64,000 nt of DNA, from positions 178,527-242,526 of the forward strand of contig NZ_FNFL01000004.1 of NCBI RefSeq assembly GCF_900101125.1, in the 5' to 3' direction. Each line of letters starts with the position of its first letter. Position 1 is the stretch's first letter. Positions 8,350-16,933 of this stretch are shown here, piece after piece. The notes beneath the pieces are model-generated. The model searched no databases and had not been told where the DNA came from. It was given only the letters and a program-made list of their open reading frames with translations. The position numbers and the translations under genes are program-made. The stretch comes from Sediminibacillus albus (GTDB lineage Bacteria; Bacillota; Bacilli; Bacillales; Amphibacillaceae).

Positions 8350-9051
8350 GTGCTTAACCAAGAACAAATGCAACAATGCAGAAAATTATTAGTGGAGCGA
8401 AAAAAGCACCTAGTGGACCACTTGGAAGACCACTATGGAACGCAATACGAATTAATCAAAGAATCCCTTGGTGAACTTTCCAGCTATGATAATCATCCTG
8501 GTGACCATGGTTCTGAGCTTTTTGAGCGGGAAAAAGATATCGCCCTGAATGACCATGCAGAAAGAGAGTTAAAGGATATAAATAATTCTCTAAATGCCAT
8601 TGAAAATGGCAATTACGGCGTTTGTGAAGAATGTGGGCAAGAAATTGCTGCCGACCGGTTGTTGGCAATGCCAACGACGAGCAGGTGCATCGATCATGCG
8701 GAAGACCATATTTCTCAAGACCGCCCGGCAGAAGAAGATGTATTCCATCCCAGTGTCAACGAAATGGAAACAGAAGTGGATGAAGAAGAATCGACAGTTT
8801 TTGATCCGGAAGATTCCTGGCAGCGCGTTGAAAAGTATGGTTCTTCTGATGGTCCTTCAGATTTTTATGATACTGAAAAGGATTATGAAGACATGTTTTT
8901 TAACTCGGATGAATTGGTTGGCGGCGCGGAAGACGTAGAAAACTTTTTAACAGCTGATATGGATGGGAAATTTAGTGGAGTAAATCCAAACCATGAAAAG
9001 TACGAAGACTATCTGGATGAAAACGAGGTAGACTCCATTTTATACGACTAA
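8350..9051 (+). CDS. yteA: YteA-like TraR/DksA-type zinc-finger protein
   Basis: This 233-residue acidic protein has an N-terminal coiled-coil segment (about 1-80, containing ELSSYDNHPGDHGSELFEREKD). A zinc finger of DksA/TraR type follows, CEECGQEIAADRLLA...RCIDH (about 96-120), in which the fourth ligand appears to be His. The tail is very acidic. Bacillus YteA proteins share this layout and have been proposed to act on RNA polymerase, though their role is not established. The GTG at 8350 gives MLNQEQ, like the family start MLTKEQ, and has AGGAGG 9 nt upstream. The frame extends upstream without a ribosome binding site. Confidence 0.85.
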   Translation: MLNQEQMQQCRKLLVERKKHLVDHLEDHYGTQYELIKESLGELSSYDNHPGDHGSELFEREKDIALNDHAERELKDINNSLNAIENGNYGVCEECGQEIAADRLLAMPTTSRCIDHAEDHISQDRPAEEDVFHPSVNEMETEVDEEESTVFDPEDSWQRVEKYGSSDGPSDFYDTEKDYEDMFFNSDELVGGAEDVENFLTADMDGKFSGVNPNHEKYEDYLDENEVDSILYD

Positions 9052-9083
9052 TGGCCATATACGCTGTTACGCACCAAATAGAA

Positions 9084-9117
9084 GAAAGCCATTCTCTATG
9101 ATGGGAATGGCTTTTTT
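9084..9117. terminator. Bidirectional intrinsic terminator
   Basis: AAAGCCATTC and GAATGGCTTT form a stem with A/T tracts on both sides. It lies between yteA (plus strand) and the convergent acetyltransferase gene. Confidence 0.85.
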
Positions 9118-9127
9118 ATGTAAAAAG

Positions 9128-9520
9128 TTACTTTACTCTCGGAATAATAAAAGCATTATCTGCTTTTGAAAATCCAGCTCTAGGGTAATAGTCCATAGCA
9201 GGAGCGGCTGAAAGCAAGATTAGAGCTGTTTCCTCACCGATTTCTTTTCTTACGAAGCTGATGAGCTTTGATCCAATCCCCTGTTGTTGAAATGGCTTCA
9301 CAACGGCCAGATCAGATAAATAACAGCAATAACAAAAGTCAGTCAGTGCCCGGGCAACGCCAACAAGTTTACCGTGTTTGCGTGCAGTGACGATTAAGTC
9401 TGCTTCATTCAACATTTTCTCGAGACGCTCCATATCTTGATATGGTCTGTTTATTCCTGAATCTTTAAAAACGCTAGCAAGCTCGGCGGGGGATACTTTT
9501 CCGTTTATTACATATTCCAT
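9128..9520 (-). CDS. GNAT family N-acetyltransferase
   Basis: This 130-residue minimal GNAT domain has a beta-strand LVGVARALTD followed by LSDLAVVKPFQQQGIGSKLI, in which QQQGIGSKL is the acetyl-CoA pyrophosphate loop. The C-terminus AMDYYPRAGFSKADNAFIIPR is typical of the family. The substrate cannot be inferred. The gene is on the minus strand 45 bp after another acetyltransferase gene in the same orientation, so they may be cotranscribed. AAGGAGG lies 9 nt before the ATG. Confidence 0.85.
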   Translation of the reverse strand: MEYVINGKVSPAELASVFKDSGINRPYQDMERLEKMLNEADLIVTARKHGKLVGVARALTDFCYCCYLSDLAVVKPFQQQGIGSKLISFVRKEIGEETALILLSAAPAMDYYPRAGFSKADNAFIIPRVK

Positions 9521-9565
9521 AAGCTAATACCTCCTTGAATATTCACCAACCATTATTCCTATTTT

Positions 9566-10018
9566 CTATAACGAACGGCTTAATCTAATCATATCTCTAC
9601 AGACAATGCCGTTCTCAATAATTTCTTCAGGATAATTATTTGTGAAAAAGTCCTTGATTACGGCCTTGATGCGAAAACCACATTTCTGATAAAGAGCGAG
9701 TTGGCCGATACTGGAATTGCCGGTGCCGATTTCCACCTCGCGGCATCCTTGTATCTCACTTTCTACGATTGCATGGTTGATCAATTTTCTTCCTATCCCC
9801 TGATTTTGATAATCAGGTTGGACAGCAATGTTGATAATTTCGTTAACTTGAGGACTATTCCTGTTAAGAACATATACGCCGACGAGGTCCGTGTGATCGT
9901 ATGCCGCATAACAGCGTCCTTGCTGCAAATATTGCCTGACTAGCAAAGGATTAGGATCAGCGGTCAGCAGCAATTCAAACGGAATGTGATTAGGAACGGT
10001 TATTTCAGAAATTTTCAT
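9566..10018 (-). CDS. yvbK: GNAT family N-acetyltransferase, YvbK-like
   Basis: This 150-residue acetyltransferase has the acetyl-CoA loop VQPDYQNQGIGRKLI (about 73-87), followed by VEIGTGNSSIGQLALYQKCGF. That region and the N-terminal VPNHIPFELLLTADPN resemble B. subtilis YvbK. The natural substrate of that family is unknown to me. AGGAGG precedes the ATG at normal spacing. It lies upstream of a second GNAT gene in the same direction and is divergent from the small membrane protein gene at 10166. Confidence 0.8.
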   Translation of the reverse strand: MKISEITVPNHIPFELLLTADPNPLLVRQYLQQGRCYAAYDHTDLVGVYVLNRNSPQVNEIINIAVQPDYQNQGIGRKLINHAIVESEIQGCREVEIGTGNSSIGQLALYQKCGFRIKAVIKDFFTNNYPEEIIENGIVCRDMIRLSRSL

Positions 10019-10165
10019 TTATTTTCCTCCTGTCCTTATTATAACAATTTTATAATAATTAGCTGAGAGCTCATACCTGTGTTTTTGTTTTATTCAAAAT
10101 CTTACAGGGAAGTCTACTGTTAAGTTCTGATAATACTAAGGGAATTTACGGAATGGGGTGTACGG

Positions 10166-10489
10166 ATGAGCAGTATTTTTTTGTTGGTGCTGTTTATACT
10201 CAGTTTAATTTATCTGGTTATGCGATATAGAGCGACACTCCGAACCTTAAGGCCTGTAACAGCAGCAGGAGTTGCTTTTTTGTTTTTACTGACCGCCGCG
10301 GCAGCTTTTATTAGTTTTTACTATGGGGTCGACTGGATTGCAGCTAATTTAAATAATATATTTCTTCTGGTTTTCCTGCAGTTTTTATTATTGTTTTTAT
10401 TAATTGCTTTCTGTTTAGGAATACTTCATTCCCTCTTAAGAGGAATTGAAAAAAAGCAAAAATCCAAAAAAAGGTTGGGGCAAGAATAG
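10166..10489 (+). CDS. Small membrane protein of unknown function
   Basis: This 107-residue protein has three predicted membrane segments (about 3-20, 35-55 and 68-90), separated by RYRATLRTLRP and a short aromatic loop (YYGVDWIAANLN). A positively charged tail (EKKQKSKKR) ends it. I do not recognise the family. The last codons and stop, encoding RLGQE, lie in sequence shared with the outer edge of composite repeat copy B, so the repeat appears to supply the 3' end of the gene. Confidence 0.75.
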   Translation: MSSIFLLVLFILSLIYLVMRYRATLRTLRPVTAAGVAFLFLLTAAAAFISFYYGVDWIAANLNNIFLLVFLQFLLLFLLIAFCLGILHSLLRGIEKKQKSKKRLGQE

Positions 10490-10950
10490 TGGCCAATGCA
10501 CAAATCGAACGATGATTCGAAATCTCTAACATTCGGAATCGTTCGATTTTTCTATTCTAATGCTTCATTTAAACTGCGGACACAGTGACAACTCTATTTT
10601 TTCCTCTAACAAGGTTAGGTGCTTAAACTTGCGCCGGCAGAATCCTTCGCTTTCCGCGGGCGGCTGGTGAGCCTCCTTGAGCTTGCACTCTGCGGGGTCT
10701 CACCGAGTCCTTTCCTCCCGCAGGAGTCTCCGTACTGTTTTCTGCCGTAAACAAATGCTTATGGTTTACTTGAAATCGCGGTGTATTAGCGCTTATTCGA
10801 TACTATTAACACCTATTGTACCGTTGCCATTTATAACTATTGTGTCATCAATCGAAGCCTTGAAGGTGCCCTTTTAAAACTTCAAATTCTGTTATCGTTC
10901 GGTTTTTTCAAGGGGATGTATGTTATGGACCGACTACTTTTTCCCTTTCT
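10470..10950 (+). repeat. Composite intergenic repeat, copy B
   Basis: This copy has the same order as copy A: a GGTTGGGGCAAG-type edge, the TCGAACG hairpin (10502-10552), GGTTAGGTGCTTAAACTTG, a core, then the tail ending GGGGATGTATGTTATG. It differs in having one canonical 87-nt core only (10648-10734), on the plus strand, opposite to the canonical core in copy A. There is no coding potential with a ribosome binding site. Confidence 0.85.
10502..10556 (+). terminator. Hairpin of repeat copy B, probable terminator
   Basis: AAATCGAACGAT pairs with ATCGTTCGATTT, followed by T-rich sequence, 13 nt after the stop of the small membrane protein gene. Confidence 0.7.
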
Positions 10951-10965
10951 TAAACGAGAAAGCAA

Positions 10966-10995
10966 TGAAAACACCCTGCGTTTTTGCAGGGTGTC
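10966..10995 (-). terminator. Probable htrA terminator
   Basis: ACACCCTGC and GCAGGGTGT form a 9-bp stem. On the minus strand it is followed by TTTTCATT, a weak T-tract, about 60 nt after the htrA stop. Confidence 0.6.
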
Positions 10996-11054
10996 GAATC
11001 TATATAAAACTTCGGCAGTTCGGGGGAGGATTTCCGCCAAAGTTGATTTGTTAC

Positions 11055-12353
11055 CTAGGCTTCCTGTTCGCTCAATGTTAAGGAGCTTGTTTGTTTTTTG
11101 CCATCCCGGTAAAAGGTGATTTCGACTTTTTCGCCAACATCAGTTTCATCATACAAATATTTTTTTAAATCAAGCATGGACCCAATCGCTTGATCGTTGA
11201 CGTGCGTGATAACATCGTATTTCTTTAATCCTGCCTTTGCTGCCGGCGAGCCATTTTGCACTTGGGCAACCACTATCCCATCTTCTACATCTTCAGATAA
11301 ATGCAATGTGTTTTGCTTATGTTCATTTGGCACACTGGCTAAATCCATAGCACTAATGCCAACAAATGGACGTGATATTGAACCTTCTGTTTCCAATTGA
11401 TTAATGATCGGTTTTGCAGTATCGATTGGGATAGCGAAACCGATTCCTTCAACAGCACCTTGGGCAATTTTCATCGAATTAATGCCGATTACTTCTCCAT
11501 TCCCATTAACGAGAGCTCCGCCACTGTTTCCTGGATTAATTGCTGCATCTGTTTGGATAACTTCCGTGGTCCAGTCAGCAGTTCCATCTTGATTGGAATC
11601 CATTTTAACCGATCTTTCCAAGCCGCTAATGATTCCTTTGGTAACGGAACCGGCAAATTCCATGCCAAGTGGATTTCCGATTGCAATGGCTGTTTCGCCA
11701 ACAGTTAAATTATCTGAAGAACCTAAGGTGGCTACTGTTTTAACATTACTGCTGTCGATTTCCAGAACGGCTAAGTCTGTTAATTCATCAGATCCTAAAA
11801 CGGTCGCATCAACATGGGTGCTATCTGGTAAAATAACTTCGACCTCGCTTGCTCCTTCAATTACATGATTGTTGGTAACTACATAAGCTTTTCCATCTTC
11901 CTTTTTGTATATGACACCTGACCCTGTTCCTGCCTTCTGTGTTGAGCTTTCCGGCTGTTCCCACATGCTGGCGTTCGTTTGCTGAAGATTCGATACTCCA
12001 ACAACGGCTCCGGCTGATTTTTCAAGCGCACTATCCAATGAGGAATCACTATTGGACGTCATCGTTATATTGTTATTATTGCTTGTCTGTTCAGAAGCCG
12101 TTTGTGTATCTTGCGTGCTTCCTGACTCTGAATTTTGCGGCTGTAATGGTAAAATGTTGGTGGATATCAATAAACCACCGATAATAGCTACAACAAGACC
12201 TCCGATGATTCCACCCAGGAGCGTTCCTGTCCTGCTATTCCCTTTCGGCTGTTTTTGCGGTTGTTTTTCAGGCTCGGCTGTTTGTTGGAATTCTGGCGAA
12301 TCATTTTCGGTATATAATGATTTATTTTCATTGTGATTTTCATTTTCATTCAT
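11055..12353 (-). CDS. htrA: HtrA/DegP-type membrane-anchored serine protease
   Basis: This 432-residue protein has a hydrophilic cytoplasmic N-terminus rich in E, N and Q, one glycine-rich membrane segment (about 45-67) and a serine/threonine-rich linker. The trypsin-like domain carries a complete catalytic triad: His in VTNNHVIEG, Asp in LTDLAVLEI and Ser in NPGNSGGALV. One PDZ domain is at the C-terminus. HtrA-type proteases degrade or refold misfolded exported proteins outside the membrane. The gene is divergent from a CssRS-like two-component system, which in B. subtilis induces htrA and htrB under secretion stress, so the same circuit is likely here. AAAGGTGTG precedes the ATG. Confidence 0.93.
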   Translation of the reverse strand: MNENENHNENKSLYTENDSPEFQQTAEPEKQPQKQPKGNSRTGTLLGGIIGGLVVAIIGGLLISTNILPLQPQNSESGSTQDTQTASEQTSNNNNITMTSNSDSSLDSALEKSAGAVVGVSNLQQTNASMWEQPESSTQKAGTGSGVIYKKEDGKAYVVTNNHVIEGASEVEVILPDSTHVDATVLGSDELTDLAVLEIDSSNVKTVATLGSSDNLTVGETAIAIGNPLGMEFAGSVTKGIISGLERSVKMDSNQDGTADWTTEVIQTDAAINPGNSGGALVNGNGEVIGINSMKIAQGAVEGIGFAIPIDTAKPIINQLETEGSISRPFVGISAMDLASVPNEHKQNTLHLSEDVEDGIVVAQVQNGSPAAKAGLKKYDVITHVNDQAIGSMLDLKKYLYDETDVGEKVEITFYRDGKKQTSSLTLSEQEA

Positions 12354-12459
12354 TTGAAATCACACCTTTCTGTTTTTTTATATTTGGAGTATTTCTTCTA
12401 CACTTCCAATTGTAGGGGCGGGATTCGGCAGTCCTTTGGTAAAATTGTGTAAAAAGTGT

Positions 12460-12486
12460 GGAATTGCACCATGACCAGCCAATTCC
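12460..12486. promoter_or_regulatory. Inverted repeat in the htrA/cssR intergenic region
   Basis: GGAATTG (12460-12466) and CAATTCC (12480-12486) form a perfect inverted repeat with a 13-bp gap, between the divergent protease and response-regulator genes. It is a candidate operator for the response regulator. This is inference from position and symmetry only. Confidence 0.35.
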
Positions 12487-12530
12487 GTAGAAAATATGCG
12501 AAAATAACAATGAGTAAGGGGGCATTATAG

Positions 12531-13229
12531 ATGAAACATCGTATTGTTGTGGTAGAAGATGATCGTAATATTCGTGATATAGTTTCAGCATATTTAATGA
12601 AGGAGGGTTACCAGGTCACCGTGGTAGAAACTGGTGAAGAAGCGATGGAATTATGGAAGAACAATCCACCGGATATGTGGATTCTCGACATTATGCTGCC
12701 TGGAATAGATGGATATGAATTATGTAAAAGAATCCGTCAGGAGAGTGATGTGCCTATTATTATTATTTCAGCAAAAGATGACGAACTTGATAAAATTCTT
12801 GGCTTGGAATTAGGCGGAGATGATTACTTGACAAAACCTTTCAGTCCGAGAGAAATGGTAGCGCGAGTAAAAAGGCTGTTCAAAAGGGTTGATCATTCCA
12901 TTCCTTCAAAACAGGAGGAAGAAGCAGAGGGGCTCCATGCTGGAAGTCTTGTCTTATATCCAGAAGAACGGAGAGTATTTTGGGGGGATGATGAAGTTGA
13001 AATAACCGCCAAAGAGTTTGAGATCCTTTATATCTTTATCCATAATCCAAATCGTGCTTTTTCCCGAGAAGAGCTATTGACCAAAGTTTGGGGCGAAGAC
13101 TACTTTGGCAGTGACCGTGCCGTGGATGACCTGATCAAACGGCTTCGTAAAAAAATAGATGGCCTTCCGGTAGAAACGGTATGGGGATACGGATACCGTT
13201 TGAAAACGGCAAAAGAGGAATCGGAATGA
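12531..13229 (+). CDS. cssR: CssR-like OmpR-family response regulator
   Basis: This 232-residue regulator has a receiver domain with acidic pocket VVEDD, phospho-acceptor Asp in MWILDIMLPGIDGY (about 53) and switch residues in IISAKD and LTKPF. A winged-helix DNA-binding domain follows (AKEFEILYIFIHNPNRAFSR; VWGEDYFGSDRAVDDLIKRLRKK). The WILDIMLP and DYFG-DR-VDDL segments closely recall B. subtilis CssR, the secretion-stress regulator, and the divergent htrA supports that. The stop overlaps the kinase start (ATGA), so the two are translationally coupled. Assignment as CssR rather than another OmpR-type regulator is by resemblance. Confidence 0.82.
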   Translation: MKHRIVVVEDDRNIRDIVSAYLMKEGYQVTVVETGEEAMELWKNNPPDMWILDIMLPGIDGYELCKRIRQESDVPIIIISAKDDELDKILGLELGGDDYLTKPFSPREMVARVKRLFKRVDHSIPSKQEEEAEGLHAGSLVLYPEERRVFWGDDEVEITAKEFEILYIFIHNPNRAFSREELLTKVWGEDYFGSDRAVDDLIKRLRKKIDGLPVETVWGYGYRLKTAKEESE

Positions 13230-14572
13230 AGCTTCAGTCTCAGCTGAACATTGCATTCACTACTTTGCTGGTCGTTATAATGTCAGTCGCTGCGTTTACC
13301 ATTTATTCTTTGATTCTCAATTTATTGATTCAAAACGAGCAGAGCCAGCTTGAGAAGAACGGCAGGATTATCACAGGGATGATCAATGAAACACCCAGTA
13401 TTAATATCCAGCAGTTATCAGGTCTTCTGGAAGACTTGAAGCTCCAAGGTTTTTTTTATTACAGTACGGACAATAATGATGATACGATTATCACTAATCT
13501 TCCAAGAGAAGTAGCAGAGTACTGGGTGAATAACTATGATTTATCCCAAGACAACCAGCCTTTATGGAAGGCTGGAAATGAAAGGTATGTCGTATCGAAA
13601 ATAAGCTTTTCTCCCAGGTTTCCGGAATGGGAATTGATTTTAGTAACGCCTTTAGATGATTTGCAAGCAGTACAGCGTAACTTTATTCGAACACTGCTCC
13701 TCGTATTCACTGTTGGCATTATTGTTGCTGTTTTGCTCAGTTATTTTATGACCAATCGGCTGGTAACGCCATTGACCCGGTTGAAGGAGCAAGTGAAAAA
13801 AATTGAAAAACGGCAGTTTAATGATATCCAGTCCATCCATGCAAGCGGTGAAATCAAAGAGGTGGAGCAAAGCGTTTTAGAGATGGCTCAAGAACTCCAG
13901 CGTTACATCCAATCTCAGCGCCAATTTTTTCAGAATGCGAGCCATGAACTAAAAACGCCATTGATGACTATCCAGGGATATGCAGAAGGAATTAGAGATG
14001 GAGTATTCGAGCGGGAGGAATCAGAACGAGGCTTTGAGGTGATGATTGCCGAGATTGGCCGCCTCAAAAAGATAATCAATGAAATGATTCTCCTGGCGAA
14101 GCTGGATAGCGAGGAAAATATTTACCGGAAAGAAAACATAAAAGTAGCCGATTTAATTAAACTAACATTAGAAAGAGCCCTGCCGCTGGCCAATGATAAA
14201 AACGTGGAAGTTACTTATGGAACGATTGACGAGGCAGAAATAACTGCCGATAAAGAAAAGCTTTTGCAGGCAATGATGAATATTGTGTCCAATGCTATTA
14301 GACACGCCAATACCGTCGTTGAGATTAGTGTTGTCAAAGCGGAGGGTATCTCTATTATGGTTGCGGATGATGGCAAAGGAGTCCCCGAAGACCTTATGCC
14401 GCATTTGTTCCATCGTTTTGTTAAAGGAGAGGGCGGAGAAACCGGTCTTGGGCTGGCTATTTCACGGGCAATCATCGAGCGGTCTGGAGGAAATATAACC
14501 GTCGATAGATCACCACGAGGTGGTGCTTTGTTCACGATTTTTTTATCAGAAGATATCCATGATAAAGAGTAG
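13226..14572 (+). CDS. cssS: CssS-like sensor histidine kinase
   Basis: This 448-residue kinase has two membrane segments (about 7-30 and 155-178) enclosing a ~120-residue extracytoplasmic sensor. It continues with a HAMP-type linker, the dimerisation/phospho-acceptor helix with the H box NASHELKTPLMTIQGYAEGI, and an ATPase domain with NIVSNAIRHA, VADDGKGVP and GLGLAISRAI. Its start lies inside the regulator gene at ATGA. The H-box region resembles CssS, but the sensor domain diverges from what I remember of B. subtilis CssS. The ligand is therefore assumed from context to be secretion stress. Confidence 0.8.
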   Translation: MKLQSQLNIAFTTLLVVIMSVAAFTIYSLILNLLIQNEQSQLEKNGRIITGMINETPSINIQQLSGLLEDLKLQGFFYYSTDNNDDTIITNLPREVAEYWVNNYDLSQDNQPLWKAGNERYVVSKISFSPRFPEWELILVTPLDDLQAVQRNFIRTLLLVFTVGIIVAVLLSYFMTNRLVTPLTRLKEQVKKIEKRQFNDIQSIHASGEIKEVEQSVLEMAQELQRYIQSQRQFFQNASHELKTPLMTIQGYAEGIRDGVFEREESERGFEVMIAEIGRLKKIINEMILLAKLDSEENIYRKENIKVADLIKLTLERALPLANDKNVEVTYGTIDEAEITADKEKLLQAMMNIVSNAIRHANTVVEISVVKAEGISIMVADDGKGVPEDLMPHLFHRFVKGEGGETGLGLAISRAIIERSGGNITVDRSPRGGALFTIFLSEDIHDKE

Positions 14573-14672
14573 ACAGTCTGGAACGGTTCGTGTGAGAAAT
14601 ATTGCTATGAATGGAAAAGCACTTTTAGATAAATACCAAAACGGGAATAGTATACCAACTTTGTGGTGTTTA

Positions 14673-14681
14673 TGTTATAAT
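14673..14681 (+). promoter_or_regulatory. Extended -10 promoter of typA
   Basis: TGTTATAAT gives a TG-extended -10 box about 56 nt before the typA start. No good -35 is visible, as is usual with an extended -10. Confidence 0.6.
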
Positions 14682-14737
14682 AGTCTGGTTGTAGTCGGAG
14701 CAGATAATTCGATACAAAAGAGGAGAGTATATCTATT

Positions 14738-16567
14738 ATGCAATTAAGAGAAGATCTTCGCAATATTGCGATAATCGCCCACGTTGACCATGGAAAAACG
14801 ACTTTGGTGGATCAACTGTTAAAATACTCCGGAACCTTCCGGGAAAATGAACATGTCGATGATCGTGCAATGGATTCTAATGATTTAGAAAAAGAACGTG
14901 GAATCACCATTCTAGCCAAAAATACTGCTATTAACTATAAAGACACGCGCATAAATATTTTGGATACACCAGGACACGCTGACTTTGGCGGTGAAGTAGA
15001 ACGAATCATGAAAATGGTTGATGGTGTTCTGCTTGTAGTTGATGCTTATGAAGGCTGCATGCCTCAGACTCGATTTGTACTAAAGAAAGCGTTAGAGCAA
15101 AAACTGACACCTGTGGTTGTCCTTAACAAGATTGACCGCCCGAATGCCCGTCCGGAAGAAGTAATTGATGAAGTGCTTGATTTATTTATCGAGCTTGGAG
15201 CGGACGATGAGCAATTAGAATTTCCTGTTGTTTATGCTTCTGCATTAAATGGAACTTCTGGAAATGAACCAGCGGAACAGGAAGAAACAATGGAACCGGT
15301 ATTCTCGACCATTATGGAGCATATCCCTGCTCCTATCGATAATTCAGAGGAGGGCCTCCAATTCCAGGTGACCTTGCTTGACTATAATGACTACCTGGGA
15401 AGAATCGGTGTCGGCCGTATTTTCCGCGGTTCTATTAAAGTTGGCCAGCAAGTTGCCTTGATGAAGAAAGACGGTTCAGTTAAGAATTTCCGGGTTTCTA
15501 AGCTATTCGGTTTTATTGGCTTAAAGCGGATCGAAATCGAAGAAGCTAAAGCAGGAGACATCATTGCTCTAGCCGGTCTTGAAGATATTAACGTAGGAGA
15601 AACAGTATGTCCTCAGGATCAACAGGAAGCAATGGAAATCCCGAGAATCGACGAACCAACACTGCAAATGACTTTTGTTGTAAATAATAGTCCATTTGCT
15701 GGTAAAGAGGGGAAATATATTACCTCTCGCCGAATCGAAGAACGGCTTTTGACACAGCTGGAAACAGACGTTAGTTTGCGAGTAGAGCAAACCGCCTCTC
15801 CGGATGCTTGGACTGTATCCGGCCGTGGAGAACTACATCTATCGATTTTAATAGAAAACATGCGCCGTGAAGGCTACGAATTGCAATTGTCGAAACCTCA
15901 AGTAATTATCAGAGAGATCGATGGTGTACAATGCGAGCCTGTTGAAAGAGTTCAAGTTGATGTTCCAGAAGAGCACCAAGGTGCTGTGATGGAATCCCTT
16001 GGTTCTAGAAAAGGCGAAATGATCGATATGGTTAACCATGGTAATGGACAGGTACGTATGGAATTTAAAGTGCCTTCCCGCGGATTGATTGGTTATGCGA
16101 CTGAGTTTATGACACAGACCAGAGGCTACGGGATTATTAACCATACTTTTGACTCTTATGAGCCTGTTCTTCCTGGCCCGGTAGGCGGAAGACGCCAAGG
16201 TGTACTTGTCGCATTGGAAAACGGAAAAGCATCGACATATGGCATTATGGGTCTGGAGGATCGCGGAGTTATCTTCGTTGAACCGGGAACAGAAATATAT
16301 GCTGGAATGATTGTCGGCGAGCACAACCGTGATAATGACTTGACGGTGAATATCACCAAAGAGAAACACTTGACGAATGTTCGATCTGCTAATAAAGATC
16401 AAACATCTACAATTAGAAAAACGCGTACACTTAGCTTAGAAGAAGCAATTGAGTATTTGAATGACGATGAGTATTGCGAAGTAACTCCGGAATCAATTCG
16501 TCTCCGTAAAAAAATACTAAATAAAAACGAACGTGAAAAAGCAGCTAAAAAGAAAAAAACTGTATAA
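14738..16567 (+). CDS. typA: Translational GTPase TypA/BipA
   Basis: This 609-residue ribosome-associated GTPase has G1 [11 protein letters not shown]2 around RGITI, G3 [12 protein letters not shown]4 NKIDRP and G5 in ASALNG. These are followed by domain II, two EF-G-like domains and the BipA-specific C-terminal domain ([20 protein letters not shown]). It assists 50S ribosome assembly and growth in cold or under stress. The length is normal for the family. It is monocistronic, with its own promoter and a strong terminator 80 bp downstream. Confidence 0.97.
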   Translation: MQLREDLRNIAIIAHVDHGKTTLVDQLLKYSGTFRENEHVDDRAMDSNDLEKERGITILAKNTAINYKDTRINILDTPGHADFGGEVERIMKMVDGVLLVVDAYEGCMPQTRFVLKKALEQKLTPVVVLNKIDRPNARPEEVIDEVLDLFIELGADDEQLEFPVVYASALNGTSGNEPAEQEETMEPVFSTIMEHIPAPIDNSEEGLQFQVTLLDYNDYLGRIGVGRIFRGSIKVGQQVALMKKDGSVKNFRVSKLFGFIGLKRIEIEEAKAGDIIALAGLEDINVGETVCPQDQQEAMEIPRIDEPTLQMTFVVNNSPFAGKEGKYITSRRIEERLLTQLETDVSLRVEQTASPDAWTVSGRGELHLSILIENMRREGYELQLSKPQVIIREIDGVQCEPVERVQVDVPEEHQGAVMESLGSRKGEMIDMVNHGNGQVRMEFKVPSRGLIGYATEFMTQTRGYGIINHTFDSYEPVLPGPVGGRRQGVLVALENGKASTYGIMGLEDRGVIFVEPGTEIYAGMIVGEHNRDNDLTVNITKEKHLTNVRSANKDQTSTIRKTRTLSLEEAIEYLNDDEYCEVTPESIRLRKKILNKNEREKAAKKKKTV

Positions 16568-16642
16568 TTGTTCGATAGAAAAAACAGCGGTTAAATAGAG
16601 GGCACTGAAAAACGGAAGCTCTATGATAGGTAGAATTTTAAA

Positions 16643-16686
16643 AAAGCGGTCTGTGTGGGGTTTAATTTCCATACAGACCGCTTTTC
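16643..16686 (+). terminator. Intrinsic terminator of typA
   Basis: AAGCGGTCTGTGTGG pairs with CCATACAGACCGCTT (one G-U), followed by TTCG and a T-rich run. Confidence 0.85.
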
Positions 16687-16933
16687 GTCTAACTTCAGTG
16701 GAATTAACAACAAACTTTGACAGCCCTTTAGGTTAAAGAGGACTTTTTCAGGTCCTTGTTAAACACAGCTGTTTTTTTCTTTTCCATACGTGAAAGAAGA
16801 TGCTCCTCAACACCCTTATGTCCACACTGTTTGACTTTGCTATAAAAGGGTTATTGTTAGGGTGAATAGAATTACATAGACAAGCAGGAGCGGCCTGCTT
16901 AATAAAATGGTTCATTTTACGAGGGGTGAAAAC
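16687..16933. other. Intergenic region typA/sugar dehydrogenase
   Basis: No ORF with a ribosome binding site is visible. There are two weak dyads (AACAGCTGTT-like near 16770 and AAGCAGG-GCGG-CCTGCTT near 16883-16901) and AT-rich stretches. I can assign nothing firmer. Confidence 0.4.

Noticed and set aside
10677..11119. Two frames of 66-67 codons within and after repeat copy B
   Set aside because: They read through the GC-rich core and noncoding tail of the repeat; composition is not protein-like and the other copies do not keep the frame.
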